A program made the translations under genes and the position numbers. A stretch of 64,000 nucleotides of DNA from Marasmius tenuissimus (Eukaryota > Basidiomycota > Agaricomycetes > Agaricales > Marasmiaceae), in the NCBI GenBank assembly GCA_029532415.1, contig JAQOTA010000050.1:3720001-3784000 (forward strand). The letters run 5' to 3'. The notes under the pieces are model-generated. The model saw nothing but the letters and a program-made list of their open reading frames with translations, did no database searches and had not been told where the DNA came from. Below, piece after piece: positions 1 to 11,500 of this stretch; the stretch's first letter is position 1; every line of letters starts with the position of its first letter.

Positions 1-792
1 AGTCAGCACGGTTGACTTCGTTACCGGGATTAGCTTGACGCCCAGGGTACTCCCAGTCTATATCGATTCCATCCAGGTTGAATCGACGGTATAGATCGAC
101 AATATTCTGCACAACTTGTAGCCTGTTCTTGGCGTCGGAGACGGCAGAAGAAAAATGACTGGATATCAGGTAAGTAATATGTACCGTAGTATATGAGGAC
201 TAGAAACTCACGCGCTACCAGTCCACCCTCCAATGCTCACTTTCACCTTCGTCCCATGCTGATGCGCACAAGTAACCAACCGTTTCAACACATCACTGTC
301 CATGCCCGCAAAGTCCAGATTATAATTCGCATCAAGAATAACAAAGGCGTAATCGATAATGTCGTATCTGCTGTAGTCGATCTTTTCAGGAGGTAGCGTG
401 TCCACGAGCCAGCCACAGTAGTATGCCATGACGAGAGGTCGTAGGCCAGATACAGTGAGATCATCCCCCAGAGGATCGGTAAATTCGAAGGTAGGGGCGT
501 GAAAGACTACTTCAGGCTGTGGTAGGGAAAGTTCTGGGCTGAAGATGGACCATTGGGCGTTGACATTATCGATAGAGGTGTCGTTGGAGCCGGGTATTTG
601 GGTGCTATTCGAGGGATCTGCAGAGGTAGAATCGCTGTTGGATGATTGTGTAGAGGATACAGGCGAGCTAGGAATGGTGCTGGATTGTTGTGAAACGCTA
701 CTGAGCGAGATTGAGGTAATGGCGGAAGAACTAGAGAGGGTTTGGGCCAACCCTAGGGCGACTAAGTGTAAAACTTGGCAGAATACGAACAT
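1..792 (-). CDS. GH18 chitinase, 5' part (runs off the window)
   Basis: Hydrolyses beta-1,4 N-acetylglucosamine polymers (chitin or cell wall), probably at the cell surface or outside. I start at Met 792 because it opens a hydrophobic signal peptide (MFVFCQVLHLVALGLAQ); an in-frame Met at 909 would put a long arginine-rich stretch before it. A Ser/Thr-rich linker (about residues 20-80) precedes the TIM-barrel start (VMAYYCGW). Exon 1 is 212-792, a 53-nt GT-AG intron is 159-211, and exon 2 (1-158) carries the catalytic motif DGIDIDWEYP, whose Glu is the proton donor. The conserved SIGGW strand lies just before the intron. The gene continues beyond position 1, so the C-terminal half is unseen. 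Family assignment is firm; the specific substrate is inference. Confidence 0.93.
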
Positions 793-1476
793 GATCGTCC
801 AAAGATAGAGTGGCTTTAACGAGAGAAACGCCAATGGTGCCACAGAGATGATGGTGGCGCGAGAACAAGAGAGGTGCAGGTGGTCAGCTGACCGCGCACG
901 TATTTCCACTCAACCTCCATCATCTTCGCTGCTATGGCAAAATTTAGCGCAAAATCAACCGTCGAAACAAGTTGAAGTAGAAGGCATTACGGTGCGTAGC
1001 GTTGATATCTCTTCTGAACACCCGTTCAACCGCAGTCAGCAGTGAAACAATCGATTCGTCGCCGTGCGGATGGCATTTAGCTTGTCGACGGCGTTCTGGA
1101 TATTCCAATTCTCCCCGCGTCACCATTCACTAAGTACTATGAAACGAAAAGAATCACGGATGGGTACCGCAAGACGAGGTCATGGACAGTCATCAGCTCT
1201 CGAGATGACACGCGTAACGTCCTGGAGAAGCCTGTTTGCAGAGGCGTATGACCGGCATGCACCCTTCCAGGCACCCCTTTCTTAAATTGAAAATAGTCAA
1301 CTGCAACGTTCGAGTACTATGCTATCGTCCAAGCTCATTGATTGAGCAGCACATGTCTCCCCACATCTCCATACTCGCATCTCTCTCAACATGTGGTCAA
1401 CAGGATCATTTAATCATTTAATCTCTTCTCTCGATTCTTTTCCGAAATACGTCTCATCTCATGATCTCCCATCTTC

Positions 1477-1500
1477 CCATGAGCTCGAGTGAGCTCATGG
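1477..1500. repeat. Perfect 10-bp inverted repeat, 4-nt spacer
   Basis: Arms 1477-1486 (ccatgagctc) and 1491-1500 (gagctcatgg) are exact reverse complements around 'gagt'. It lies 105 bp before the glutaminase ATG and about 50 bp before the TATA-like stretch, a plausible place for a dimeric regulator. Function is inference. Confidence 0.6.
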
Positions 1501-1546
1501 CGTGCCAATTTCTCACCAATTTGACCTGTGCCGATTTCGTTCGTGA

Positions 1547-1558
1547 AATAATATAAAT
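1547..1558 (+). promoter_or_regulatory. TATA-like element upstream of glutaminase
   Basis: AT-rich stretch containing 'tataaatt', about 45-55 bp before the ATG at 1605, the usual place for a TATA element in genes with a short leader. Confidence 0.4.
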
Positions 1559-1604
1559 TCGTGGAGGGACGCCCGCGGTTACCCTCAAACATCCTCAATC
1601 CAGG

Positions 1605-4006
1605 ATGTTCGCTCAGCTTCTCACTGCGGTGTTCCTGCTTGCGACGCACGTTCAAGCTCTTGCTTGGACCGCTACGCCATTCAACCCGCCTTCGATACCT
1701 CTAGCCGTCCGAACGCCTTATGTATCTGCTTGGCTTCCCCAAGGCGCTGGTAAAGCATTGAACGACGTATGGCCCACATTCTGGGCTGGTCAAGTACGTC
1801 CTTTCTATGGATGTTCGCCCTCCTTCTGTCTAACTTGACCCAAATAGATCCTCGGTTGGGCAGGATTCGCTAAAGTTGACGGCGTGGCCTATAGTTGGCT
1901 CGGCGCACCCAGTGTTCCAAGTGCTTCGTTCACAAAGGCCACTCAGAAGAGCTTTACCTTCACCGCCACCCAGTCCACTTTCGTTCTGTCTGCCGGCCCC
2001 GTTGATCTCACTGTCAATTTCCTCAGCCCTGTAGAGCCCAACGACCTCTTGAGACAGTCGACACCGTTCTCCTACTTGTCGGTATCGGCAGCGTCGACAG
2101 ATGGTCGCGCACACTCTGTTCAGATCTACTCTGATATCAGCGCAGAGTGGGTCTCTGGGGATAATGGACTTGTCGCGAACTGGAACACGACGACTGGGTC
2201 GATATTGACGCATCAAGTGCAGCTGGCTACCCAGTCAAGATTCAAGGAAGTCAACGATCATACACAATGTACGTTCCCCTTCATTGACCCTTTCCTCGGG
2301 TACTAACCCATCTCACAGACGGATCTGCATTTTACTCGACGCCCAACACCGCTAGTGCAACCTTCCAATCCGGCGGGGACACCACTGTCCGAGCCCAGTT
2401 CATCCAGAACGGTCGTCTCCCCAACACGCGTGACACTAACTTCCGCGCGATCAACAACAACTGGCCCGTCTTCGCCCTCGCACACGACCTCGGCTCCGTC
2501 ACTACCGGCAGCGTCCTCTTCACCATCGGCCACATCCGCGACCCCGCTATCGAATACATCGTCAAAGGCAACACGATGCAGAACCGTTCCGTATTTTTCT
2601 GGAGTAAATACGCCACGCCCGCTGATCTGATCAGCGCGTTCATTAGTGATTTTGACGGGGCACTGGGGAGGGCAAAGACGTTTGACGCTAAGGTGAAGAC
2701 CGACGCGGGGAGAATTAGCAGTGATTACACTGGGATTGTGGAGCTTTCGATTCGACAAGCGCTTGCCGCGATTGAGATCACGATTGCGAAGAATGCGGAC
2801 GGGACGTGGAATACGGGCGACGTGTTGGTTTTCCAAAAGGAAATTTCGAGTAACGGGGTGAGTCGAAAAGTCTTCGCATTAACAGACTGGAAAAAAGCTG
2901 ACAGTGAATTTAGAACATGAACACGGTTGATGTCGTGTTCCCTGCATGGCCGATTTATCTGTATACCAACCCGACGCTGGGCAAGTACCTGCTGGAGGCG
3001 ATTTTGAGGTATCAGGCCAGTGGATTGTATCCTAACAAATGGAGTATACATGACATCGGTGCACACTATCCTTCCGCGAACGGACACAATGATGGAAAGG
3101 ATGAGGCTATGCCTGTTGAAGGCACGGGTCTTTCTTTTCGCTCACTGTGGATGCCTACTGACATCCATTTGTAGAGAGTGGAAACATGCTGATCATGGCA
3201 TTGAGCTACGTCCAAAAGACTGGTGACAACTCTCATATTACTCAATACGTGAGTGTGTTCTTGACTCAAAGCTTAAGCCGAGCCCAACGTCAAAATTTTC
3301 CCTAGCGTTCGCTCTTTGAACAATTCACGCAATTCTTGATCACCGACTCTCTCATCCCGGCGAACCAACTGAGCACGGACGACTTTGCTGGCCACCTCGA
3401 AAATCAGACCAACCTCGCTATCAAGGGTATGGTCGGTATCAAAGCCATGTCCGAAATCGAGAAGATCTTGGGTGACAACACGAAGGCCGCAAACTACAGC
3501 GTACGTTCATCAAGCCCTCACAAAAAAGTTCTATTTTTAACTCCCTCGTGCAGTCCATCGCCGCAGACTATGTCAACCGCTTCCAAGGCCTCGGTGGCAA
3601 ATCCAAAACCGCTGCACACTTGACGTTGCAATACAACAACGACGCCTCCTGGGGTCTCTCCTACAATCTCTTTGGAGACAAACTCCTCAAACTGAACCTC
3701 TTCCCTCAATCGATTTACGATCTACAAACGGCCTGGTACGCTGATGGTGCTGGCGTGCAACAACCCTTTGGCGTCCCCCTCGATACTCGTCACACTTATA
3801 CCAAGTCCGATTGGGAGATTTTCACTGCTGGAATTGTTACGAACACGGGGGTTAGGGATATGTTTATACAGAAGGTGAAGGCGTACTTGACGAGTGGGAA
3901 GAACGATGCACCATTTAGCGATTGGTACGAGACGACGAATGCGAATATAGCTGGGTTTAGAGCGAGGCCGGTGGCTGGAGGACATTTGGCGTTGTTGGTG
4001 CTTTGA
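1605..4006 (+). CDS. Secreted glutaminase A-like protein (GtaA family)
   Basis: Related to the fungal glutaminase GtaA family (DUF4964/DUF5127/DUF4965/DUF1793 architecture), which deamidates glutamine outside the cell; activity here is inferred from family. Seven exons: 1605-1793, 1848-2268, 2319-2857, 2914-3121, 3175-3248, 3306-3500, 3554-4006, giving 692 residues, a normal family length. Residues 1-18 form a signal peptide (MFAQLLTAVFLLATHVQA). Conserved blocks include VFPAWPIYLYTNP, HDIGAHYPSANGHNDG, MPVEESGNMLIMALSYV and WGLSYNLFGDKLL. The fourth intron (3122-3174) has a GC donor; splicing it is the only way to make the conserved MPVEE-GNMLIM block, and a GT-only model ends early. The gene is divergent from the chitinase; both encode exported enzymes of nutrient release. 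Confidence 0.92.
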
Positions 4007-4525
4007 GGGGGTGCGGGAAGGTGTGGGATGGGATGAATGCGTTGCCAAGTTTTGTAACGAATCGAAATGAAGAGGAGATCAATGAACTTTTTGTGAGTTG
4101 TATGAATTCCGTTCTCCTCGAGTACTTGCATCCATTGCTGTCGGACTCCAACACACATAGCTTCACGTAAGATTCTGAGGAATGATGACACGAGCCAGTA
4201 TCGCGACCTTTCGCGGTTGCGGTCACTTGCGACGCTCAATAAAATTCATCATCGAATCCAAAAGCTGACCACTTGCCCCCACTTCTACATCAGTTCTACG
4301 AGAATATGTGTGGTCATGTTGCGAATCATGACGGCGTCCTACGACCTTGTTCTGACCTGAGGAATGACATGCGCAAGCCGATAGATTTCTGGATGCTGTA
4401 ATTACCCTAGAAACGGACAAGAATTCAAGTCTGAGTCCAGTTGGGCAATGATGGTAGCGAGGGCTTGCCCACCCGCTATATTCATTTCCTCTTACTTGGT
4501 CTACCTCCTCCAAATCACAACCCCC
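4007..4525. other. Intergenic, no gene seen
   Basis: About 520 bp between two plus-strand genes. The minus-strand open frames across it have no recognisable content and run into coding sequence on the other strand. I see no RNA gene or repeat. Confidence 0.6.
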
Positions 4526-6559
4526 ATGTCCGACTTTTTTTTTTTTCGAAATGCCCATAACCTGACCATCGCTGACAGCAACTTCAGCCATATCGAGGGT
4601 GACCAGAACAACTATCACATCTACACGGACACGGCGAATATCTTTTCTGGCCGAACGAAAAGACGCACGGGTTTCGGCGAGGTGAGTAAGAAGGCTCTTT
4701 CCATGCATGGTCGAGCATCTAACCACGGCTGCCACAGTTTTACGATGTCAAGCGAGGCGCAATCTGCAAGTTAAAGGACGTTGTGCATTGTGCTTACCCT
4801 CGAAGGTGGGACTCGGACGTTCGAGAGCGCGGGGAGGAGGGATTGCATCGGGCCGATAGAACAGTCTGTGTCGCACGACTGCTGAGGGAGCCGGGGACAG
4901 TTTTCACTGTGATCCAATACAGCGGTCCTCAAGCGCGCAAAGTATGCCATAAACAACCTCGAATTTGCCTTCTTGTCAGATGTCTGACTCTATTTTCTTA
5001 GGCGTTCAAGGAGGACTTTGGGACTTTATCGAGGGCGTTGTACGCGGATTCTCCTAACCTTGGCGTCAGTTATGAATGCTAAAGTTGTTTTAGGACCTCG
5101 AACGTAGTTCAGATCTACGGTTACAACCGATCAGAAATCCCATCACTCATTCTCTACAACGGTTTGTCCAGTTCGTTTTACGCTAGTCCAATGTCAAGCT
5201 GATGTTTTGCGCTAGAACTACTACCCGTTGAACACATTGCCCCTGAAATGGGCTGTCTGGGCCCGCTTTACATCGGTACTCGCAGGGTACGTGAACAGGC
5301 TGGCCTTCGGAATGCAGCTAAACCACACGTTAATCACACGAACCAGATGCAACTCGGTTGTCGATTCGAAGAGTTATGGGTGGATCCCACAAGAGGAATG
5401 TTATGTCGCGGTCCTGTGGGGCCACCCTACCGACCACTTCGTTGGGGGTACCAAGCATGTATATCTGAGGCGATTCAGCTGCCTTCGACTGTCGACTTTC
5501 TGCAAGTTGACAGTTCCTTGCGGTTCTTGGCGAGCCTCAAGTCACAGGACGTCGATTGTGACGTCGTTTTGGCAATGTCTTACATATCTTCGGGCTCGCC
5601 GCCCCCCACTCATGATAGATCGGCAGTCATGCAGCCCACTGTTTTGTCGACTCTAACTAATGAGCCCGTCGCCATCGCGAATCAGCTGTGGCTGTCTCAC
5701 TGTAGGTGTCTCTTTGGGATGCAATTGATGGAAAATGGGCGAACAAGGTAGGCTCCCAAAAATCTCTGCACTCTGCTCGGCTTTGAATCAACCATGCCCA
5801 AATAGGTTCATACTGCGGGACATTGAAGCAGATGACGATGGCGTTTCCTTGTTCATGCAGCCGAATCTCCAACCGCAACCGGTGTGGTTATCGCAAGCCC
5901 CGAGCATCCTTGAAGCTTGTAACATCTCCATGGAGGATAATCTAGATGCATATGGTGCGCGTTGGCTCTCTCGGATGTCTAATTTTATGCCCCCCTCAGC
6001 AATGATTTTCAGCGCTCGTCCCAGGTCGTTCGCAATTGTTGGAAGGCCATCTCTCGAAATCCCCAGCTGAATGTGAACGACGTTCAAAGCAGCCGATCTA
6101 TCTTTTTGTTGGTCTCACATTTTCCAAGGCCGAGATTGACTCCCTCTACTACTGGTCTTTCGTAGAAGACGGTCGCTCACCTCTCACTCCAGAGCTTTGC
6201 CTCTCCCTTGGCCTTCCTGTCAAGCTCAAAATCACGCATAATATTGAAGGAAGGCCTTTGACCTGGTCCAGCGATGTGTACAAGATGATGTATCGGTACC
6301 AACTCTTGCGAGGGTTCAATCCGGCCACTACAGACTTTGCTCAACAACCCTCAATGACTCGGAGACTCCCAAGGTACACTTTCCGGCCTGTCAACGACAC
6401 GTCGGGGAGTCGGTTTCATGAGATTAGCCAAGGTCAGCCTCTTCATTCTGTCGTTTTCACAACCGACATGTGACGTGTTTCGATCTGTTAACAGCAGATT
6501 CGACGCCTCAGAATGAATCCAGGCCGCTGTCATGTACCAATAGTGGCGCCAGCTTCTGA
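4526..6559 (+). CDS. Agaricomycete orphan protein, weakly kinase-like
   Basis: Belongs to a family I know only from mushroom genomes, usually multi-copy and of unknown function. The N-terminus has the family's NAHN..NFSHIEGDQNNY pattern; the middle (VQIYGYNRSEIPSLILYNE) resembles the hinge of protein kinases, but I see no catalytic HRD or DFG, so activity is doubtful. The C-terminus has YYWSFVEDGRSPL, ELCLSLGLPV and Y-LLRGFNP-TTDFA. Suggested exons: 4526-4681, 4738-4969, 5002-5039, 5094-5161, 5216-5747, 5806-5954, 6013-about 6435, then a last exon to 6559. That last junction has a tandem acceptor (aacagcag), so one alanine is optional. A 12-T run directly after the start codes for four Phe and could slip. 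A decayed C-terminal copy sits at 25102-25350 on the other strand. Confidence 0.65.
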
Positions 6560-7521
6560 TCCTCTATAGTCTCGCGATTTTTGTCGACGGTCTCGGGCGA
6601 CTCGGACATTCTGACTCTTGGGCTTCAGTCTAGTTAGGATATCTATGATATGTTGAGACTCGAGAGAAAGGCTAGGACGGTGGCTGCGAACCGGTTGGGA
6701 GACGAGGCCAGCTCATACGTGCCCATACCCTCTAGACCCATTTCTCATACTTACGATATTGAATCTTTGCATCCATCTTCGCGATTTACTGTATAGAGGC
6801 CTGCTCATCTATCGGTCGATGATACAGCATCACAATCTCGATATAACCTATAATACATATTCTTAGCCATCATAATGTCGCTTTTGGTGGAGGAACGATC
6901 TGGCCATTGTGAATAGTGAAATCGGTGAATGTTTGGGGGTGAGACTCGGAATTTCCCATCAATGCGCAAAACTATAGCGGGGAAGGAGAAATGCTCGACG
7001 GGACGGGTCTTCCACACCCTGGACATACAAAAGAGGGCCGAGGTTATGTTTTATAGGCTCGATCCAGTACATAACCCGGAGCACAAGGTTCAGGAGCCCG
7101 AAGTACCCTCTCCGACCTCAAAATGGTCCTAAAAAGTCCAGTAATCATTTTCCTGAATATTCTCCAGCGTCTGTATCATCACAGAAACACCGGGACGCGG
7201 TAGGAGATACATATCCTGATGGCAAGTAAATATTCGAGAGTGGCATGATGAGGGCAAGTTGCGAAAAAAGTTGTTTGTATTGACCAGTAGATGACTGTAC
7301 ATACTTATGTATATCCAAGCAAGCTCAAAGTTAGCTGTACAGATAAATCCTTTTACTTGCAGCAGGGGGTCGTAGAGTCGACGGGAGTTTCAGTTTGACA
7401 ACCCAAGCACTCATCGACATCCACAGTTCCGACAGTCTGAGCTTTTTTTTTTTTTACTTCCATGATCCATCCGCACGTGTATAAATCGTCCCCTCTCTCT
7501 CTCGCTTTTTCATAACTAACG
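6560..7521. other. Intergenic region with TATA box
   Basis: About 960 bp with no convincing gene. A 12-13 T run lies near 7443-7455 and a TATA-like gtataaat near 7478, about 40 bp before the ATG of the pseudogene at 7522, so the decayed gene kept its promoter-like sequence. Confidence 0.6.
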
Positions 7522-8377
7522 ATGCCTTCTCCCACCAAGCCCACCGTGACTTCTCAGCCCCAGCAAAAGCCTGAGTCTAAATCCAAAGTTCCCAAGGAGT
7601 ACCGCTTCTCGTTCGGGATGTACAAGGGTAAACCCTGTGTCTGTGGCTCCCCCTAGCTATATCGACTTTCTTATCAACAGCTGTCCCGCCCACAAGAGGT
7701 GCTCTTCAAGCGCGCGGGGAGTCTCCTGTAGTAACGCAGTCTCCACAGCAAGTACCAGCAGGCCACGACCTCTCCGCCGTGCTCGAGTCAAACAGGCATG
7801 TCCCCCCCCGCGTGGCTTTACGAAGCCCGCGAAAAGAAGCTTTGCGCCTTCGCGATCTGAGCATGCATTATATATCCCTAAAGCTTGGTAGCTGGAAGAC
7901 ACACTGAAGCTGGAGGCGCTTGTCGATAGTACGGACTTTGTGAGGCAAAATATCCTCCTCGACTCAGCGAAGCCGACTCTGAGGAACTCGAAGCTGTGGA
8001 GTGCGGGACCGTAGAAAAGCTATCTAAACTGGCGGAGCGACCGGAGAGCGTGGGGAGTGATCCAAGGTTGACGAGGGAGTTCTCAGGAGCGACTTGGTAC
8101 GAGTTGAGCAGCGTTTTCAAGAACGACGTCGTGGAATGTCTGAAGGACGCTGGCATCAAGGCTAGGAAGGTTGCGAACTGAATGATCAGGGATAAGGCGG
8201 GCTCAGCTCCGTTGCCAGTCGCGATGTTGGATGGTTGACAGCGAGTTTATTGTTCGTAGTACTAATAGCACGCAGAGAGAATCAGCGGGATTGAGTGCGC
8301 AGGTAGAGGAAGACACTTTGGCGAATGGTTTTTACTGGAAAGACGAGTCGGTGGTGTGGCTCAAGTTACTTGGATGA
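7522..8377 (+). pseudogene. Pseudogene of the local FGKYKG/HAE family (copy A)
   Basis: Opens like copy D: MPSPTKP..., then KEYRFSFGMYKGKP, matching the long-form N-terminus. The frame then breaks: 'SVAPPSYIDF' lies in another frame, the equivalent of 'CIDKGIV' is deleted, and several stops follow. Homology resumes with PPAWLYEA, then PPRLSEAD and GATWYELSSVFK to the end of exon 1, where ANWMIRDK has a stop in place of Trp. The C-terminal exon (from about 8274) carries HAERISGIECAG but has one extra T before the YWKDES motif. At least two frameshifts, a deletion and several stops make it non-functional as a full-length protein. It precedes intact copy B in the same orientation, consistent with tandem duplication. 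Confidence 0.88.
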
Positions 8378-8747
8378 TGAATGATTCGACATCGTGATTA
8401 CCATGTACTTACGATCAAGGTTTCACAACGGAGCTTCCGTGAGGATTTGCTCGGATGCCCAACCTGGGGTGAAAACCTCTTGAGCGTCGGGAATTTCAGA
8501 TCAAGACTGTTCCAGCGGGAGTGAGCTGGACAACAAGTGGTCGTCGAAGAGGATAATGGATCGGTATCTGTTGCTGCGAGGGCTGGACTTTGGAGACTTA
8601 CATTTCATTTTCCCGTGTGTGCGTCAGAGCTTTACCTCCTGTAGCGGAATTTCAAAACTCAGAGGAGTCGGACATTTGCCTCCACGATCCCATCTGCGTA
8701 GTATAAAAACGTTGAAGAGCATCTCTCCACCCCCCTCAATCCTCCAC
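8378..8747. other. Intergenic, promoter of copy B
   Basis: About 370 bp between copies A and B. A clear TATA-like gtataaaa at 8700-8707 stands 41 bp before the ATG at 8748. An open frame runs through this stretch upstream of the ATG, but copy C also begins with a short lead before the conserved AIP-WLY-AC block, so I treat it as non-coding. Confidence 0.55.
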
Positions 8748-9379
8748 ATGGCCCTATCCACTTACGACCGTCGTGCTCGAGTAGAAGAAGCCATCCCTGA
8801 ATGGCTTTACAAAGCCTGCGACCTAGCCTTACGCCTCCGCAACGAGAGCACTCATTATACCGACAGAGCCGATCTAGACGACACACTCGCATTGGAGGCG
8901 CTCATCGATACCTCACGGGGGAGATACTTTGTGGCGCAATATCCTCCCAGACCCTGCGAAGACGACTTTGAGGAGCTCGAAGCTATGGTGGACGAGAGTG
9001 AAGCTGTGGAAACGCTGTTGGAACTGGTAGACGACTATCCGTATGCGGAGGACGTGCACGTGGGGAGTGATTCGAGATTGAGCGTGCATGATGATATGCC
9101 TTCAGGAGCGAGTTGGTTCGAGTTGAGCAGCGAATTTAAGCATCAGGTGATGGAATGTTTGGAGGACGTCGAAAGGGAGGTTGGGATAGAGGCTAGGGAG
9201 GTTGCAAATTGGATGATTCGGGACAAGGTGGGTTTATGTCAACATGTAGAGATTGCGGACAATTGACTGCTCTTTCATAGCACGCAGAGAGAGTTAGCGG
9301 GATCGATTATGCAGGTTCAGGACGACGGCTTGGTGAATGGTCCTACTGGAAAGATGAGTCGGCGATGTGGCTCAAGTGA
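8748..9379 (+). CDS. Local family copy B, short form, unknown function
   Basis: Two exons (8748-9227, 9281-9379; 53-nt intron), 192 residues. Lacks the N-terminal FGKYKG domain and begins directly with the middle domain: EAIPEWLYKACDLAL, YFVAQYPPRP, then EAVETLLELVDDYP and SWFELSSEFKHQVMECLEDVE, ending exon 1 at ANWMIRDK. The last exon is the family signature HAERVSGIDYAG...YWKDES..WLK. No signal peptide, membrane segment or catalytic motif is visible; the acidic helical pattern suggests a soluble, perhaps protein-binding product. The closest relative in the window is copy C at 24156-24798. A TATA-like box lies 41 bp upstream of the ATG, and the bestrophin follows 263 bp downstream. Coding status is well supported by conserved splicing across copies; function is unknown. 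Confidence 0.85.
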
Positions 9380-9642
9380 CGCAAGTTACTTGAAGGGCGA
9401 AGCGAGATTTTCATTACCATACTACTTGTGAGCCTGTATACCAAACGTGCGTTCTGCGACCCAGTACTGTGCCTTCGTATTGTGCTGGCGAATGAAAGAG
9501 TCTGGACAACAAGTGGTCTCCGAATGGCATATAGCGATGATAGGATCAGCGGAAGAGACCGATGTGGGTGTATAATTATATCGCTAGTATGGCGCGCCTA
9601 TTTTTGGATGCGAACATCGACGTGGCTTTCTCATCTCCCAGC

Positions 9643-11069
9643 ATGTCCCTCCCTATCCGAGGGATGAAAACCAAACGGTCATTCACAGGACACCACACGC
9701 TCCTTCCGTCTTCGTCTCCCTCACCGCCCTCTCGCAAACTTCAATGGTCTTCCCTCGTTATAGTCCCTCTGAACTGGACATTGGGCCGAGGAAGCGTCAT
9801 CTGGCGGATCTGGCCTGCGGTTCTCCTACACACGGTGTTCGCTGCGGTGATCGTGTTTCTCAAGATAGCGAAACACGTAGAGGATGTAGCGATACCGAAT
9901 GTGATGTTGACGGTGCTGGGAGTGGTGATTGGGTTTGTCATTAGTTATCGGGCGATGAGCGGGTGAGTTTCATGGGATTGCGAAGGAAGAGACGCTGATT
10001 AGTGTTTGCAGGTATGACCGATACTGGATGGGGCGCACGGCGTGGACAGACGTTATTCGCAACTCGCGTACGATGGCGCGTCTGGTGTGGGTGCACGTAC
10101 CACCGAGGATATCCGCCAAGGGCGAAGAGACAGCTGCCGAAGTGAAACAAGTGATGGCGGAGAAAAGGATGGCCTTGGACTTGGTTGAAGGATTCGCAGT
10201 CGCGCTGAAGCACTATCTGAGGGGAGAAACTGGGATTTACTATGAAGACTTGTATGGATTGGTCAGGCCACTGCACGAGCACGAGCATCACCGCGCACAG
10301 CGAAGAGAAACAATTTCGGAGCAAGCGGCAGCTGCGTCGACGAGCGTAGATCCATACATCCCACCCATAAACACTTACGGAACATTCCTCAGCCGCACCT
10401 CTTCCCATTCCTCACACAACACGCAACCACTCCTCCCAGCACAAACACCGCCCTCCAACGTCCAAACACGCATCGAGAAAACGCTGATCCCCTTTGCCGC
10501 CGCCTATGACGCCCTCATTGGCCCCCACAGATCCACTCACCCTTCCCTCCCCGGCAAACATCGCCTCCAACCACTGCAGAACCTGCCCTGGGAAATCCTC
10601 CGCTGTCTCTCAGAATGGACCTCTGTCCTCGAACAGCGCGGCACAGCCCCAGGCTCCCTCCTCGGTACCCTGGCAGCCATGGAAGACTCACTCGGCACAG
10701 TCGAGAAGATCCTCAGCACCCCTCTTCCCTTCGTTTATTCCGTTCATATCAGACATACAGTGTGGATCTATCTCTTCTTTCTGCCCTTTCAGCTCGTCAA
10801 GGACTTTGGCGTCTATACCATCCCTGGAGTCTCCATTGCTGCCTTTATTTATTTGGGTTTCTTAGCGGCGGGCGAAGAGATCGAGCAGCCTTTCGGTGAG
10901 TCTTCTAGTTGTCCAGTACGCGTTTGATCCACACTCACACCTCTACTCCCCAGGTTACGACGAAAACGACCTCGAACTCGATATGTACTGCCGAGATATC
11001 ATACACGTCGATATCGACAATCTCAAGAGGAGCGTTTGTCTAAATGCACCTGATGTAGGTAGAGAGTAA
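9643..11069 (+). CDS. Bestrophin-type (UPF0187) anion channel
   Basis: Member of the bestrophin/RFP-TM family of chloride-permeable channels, likely in a cell membrane. Three exons (9643-9962, 10012-10895, 10954-11069), 439 residues. Diagnostic parts: TVLGVVIGFVISYRAMSGYDRYWMGR around the first splice junction, a second hydrophobic pair near residues 345-390, and the family's acidic loop EEIEQPFGYDENDLELD split by the last intron. A low-complexity cytoplasmic insert (Ser/Pro/His rich) lies between the two halves. I chose Met 9643 over 9562 because the decayed copy at 23640-23990 keeps an ATG-TCC-CTC at the same place. The stop lies only 17 bp from the 3' end of a tRNA gene on the other strand. 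Family firm; ion selectivity not predictable. Confidence 0.92.
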
Positions 11070-11086
11070 CATTAAAAAAAATGATT

Positions 11087-11179
11087 CGTCACCTGTGCGA
11101 TTCGAACACACGCGCTCAAAGAGCAACCGCTAGATGCTGCAGTAGCAGGCGATCCCGTTAACCACTCCGGCAAAGTGAC
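11087..11179 (-). tRNA. tRNA-Ser(GCT) with 11-nt intron
   Basis: Cloverleaf on the minus strand: acceptor GTCACTT/AGGTGAC plus discriminator G, D-stem CCG/CGG, anticodon stem ATCGC/GCGGT, long variable arm GCTC/GAGC as in tRNA-Ser, T-stem GTGTG/CGCAC with loop TTCGAAT. The 18-nt anticodon loop reads CT-GCT-A plus an 11-nt intron (CTGCAGCATCT) at the canonical 37/38 site. A run of T on the minus strand (A run at about 11074-11081) follows as Pol III terminator. Mature sequence is identical to the copy at 16781-16872. Confidence 0.95.
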
Positions 11180-11500
11180 CTTGAAGGCGGATCTCAGTGT
11201 CAAAGCTATGACGGTACCTTTGATGGGCTTTCAAGGAACAAATCCTCGGACAATGAAAGTCGGAAGATATCTCTGCCAGGGTCCTCAACTCCACCGTCCA
11301 CGTTTCGGGTGTTCCTTTCGCCATCGAGGAACGATACGAAAAAAAAAACCTGAACGAACGATATGACAAATTTCATTTCCGAACGTTGAGGCTGATCGCC
11401 GAACAAGAGAAGAACAAGGAGAAGGTACAAAGAAAGGAAAGCGCAAAGGCTAAACATATTTCGATACACAGAAGGCCCGCTCCGACGTCCTCCTCTCCCC

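Larger units (their letters stand above)
793..1604. other. Divergent intergenic region, chitinase / glutaminase
   Basis: About 810 bp between two oppositely directed secreted-enzyme genes. The open frames here are short and overlap on both strands, with no recognisable protein. It holds a perfect inverted repeat at 1477-1500 and an AT-rich TATA-like stretch near 1547-1558 upstream of the glutaminase. Confidence 0.7.

Noticed and set aside
2303..2836. 177-codon minus-strand frame
   Set aside because: Antisense to a conserved exon of the glutaminase.
4223..4735. 170-codon minus-strand frame
   Set aside because: Opposite to the first exon of the orphan gene, no recognisable protein content, no splice context.
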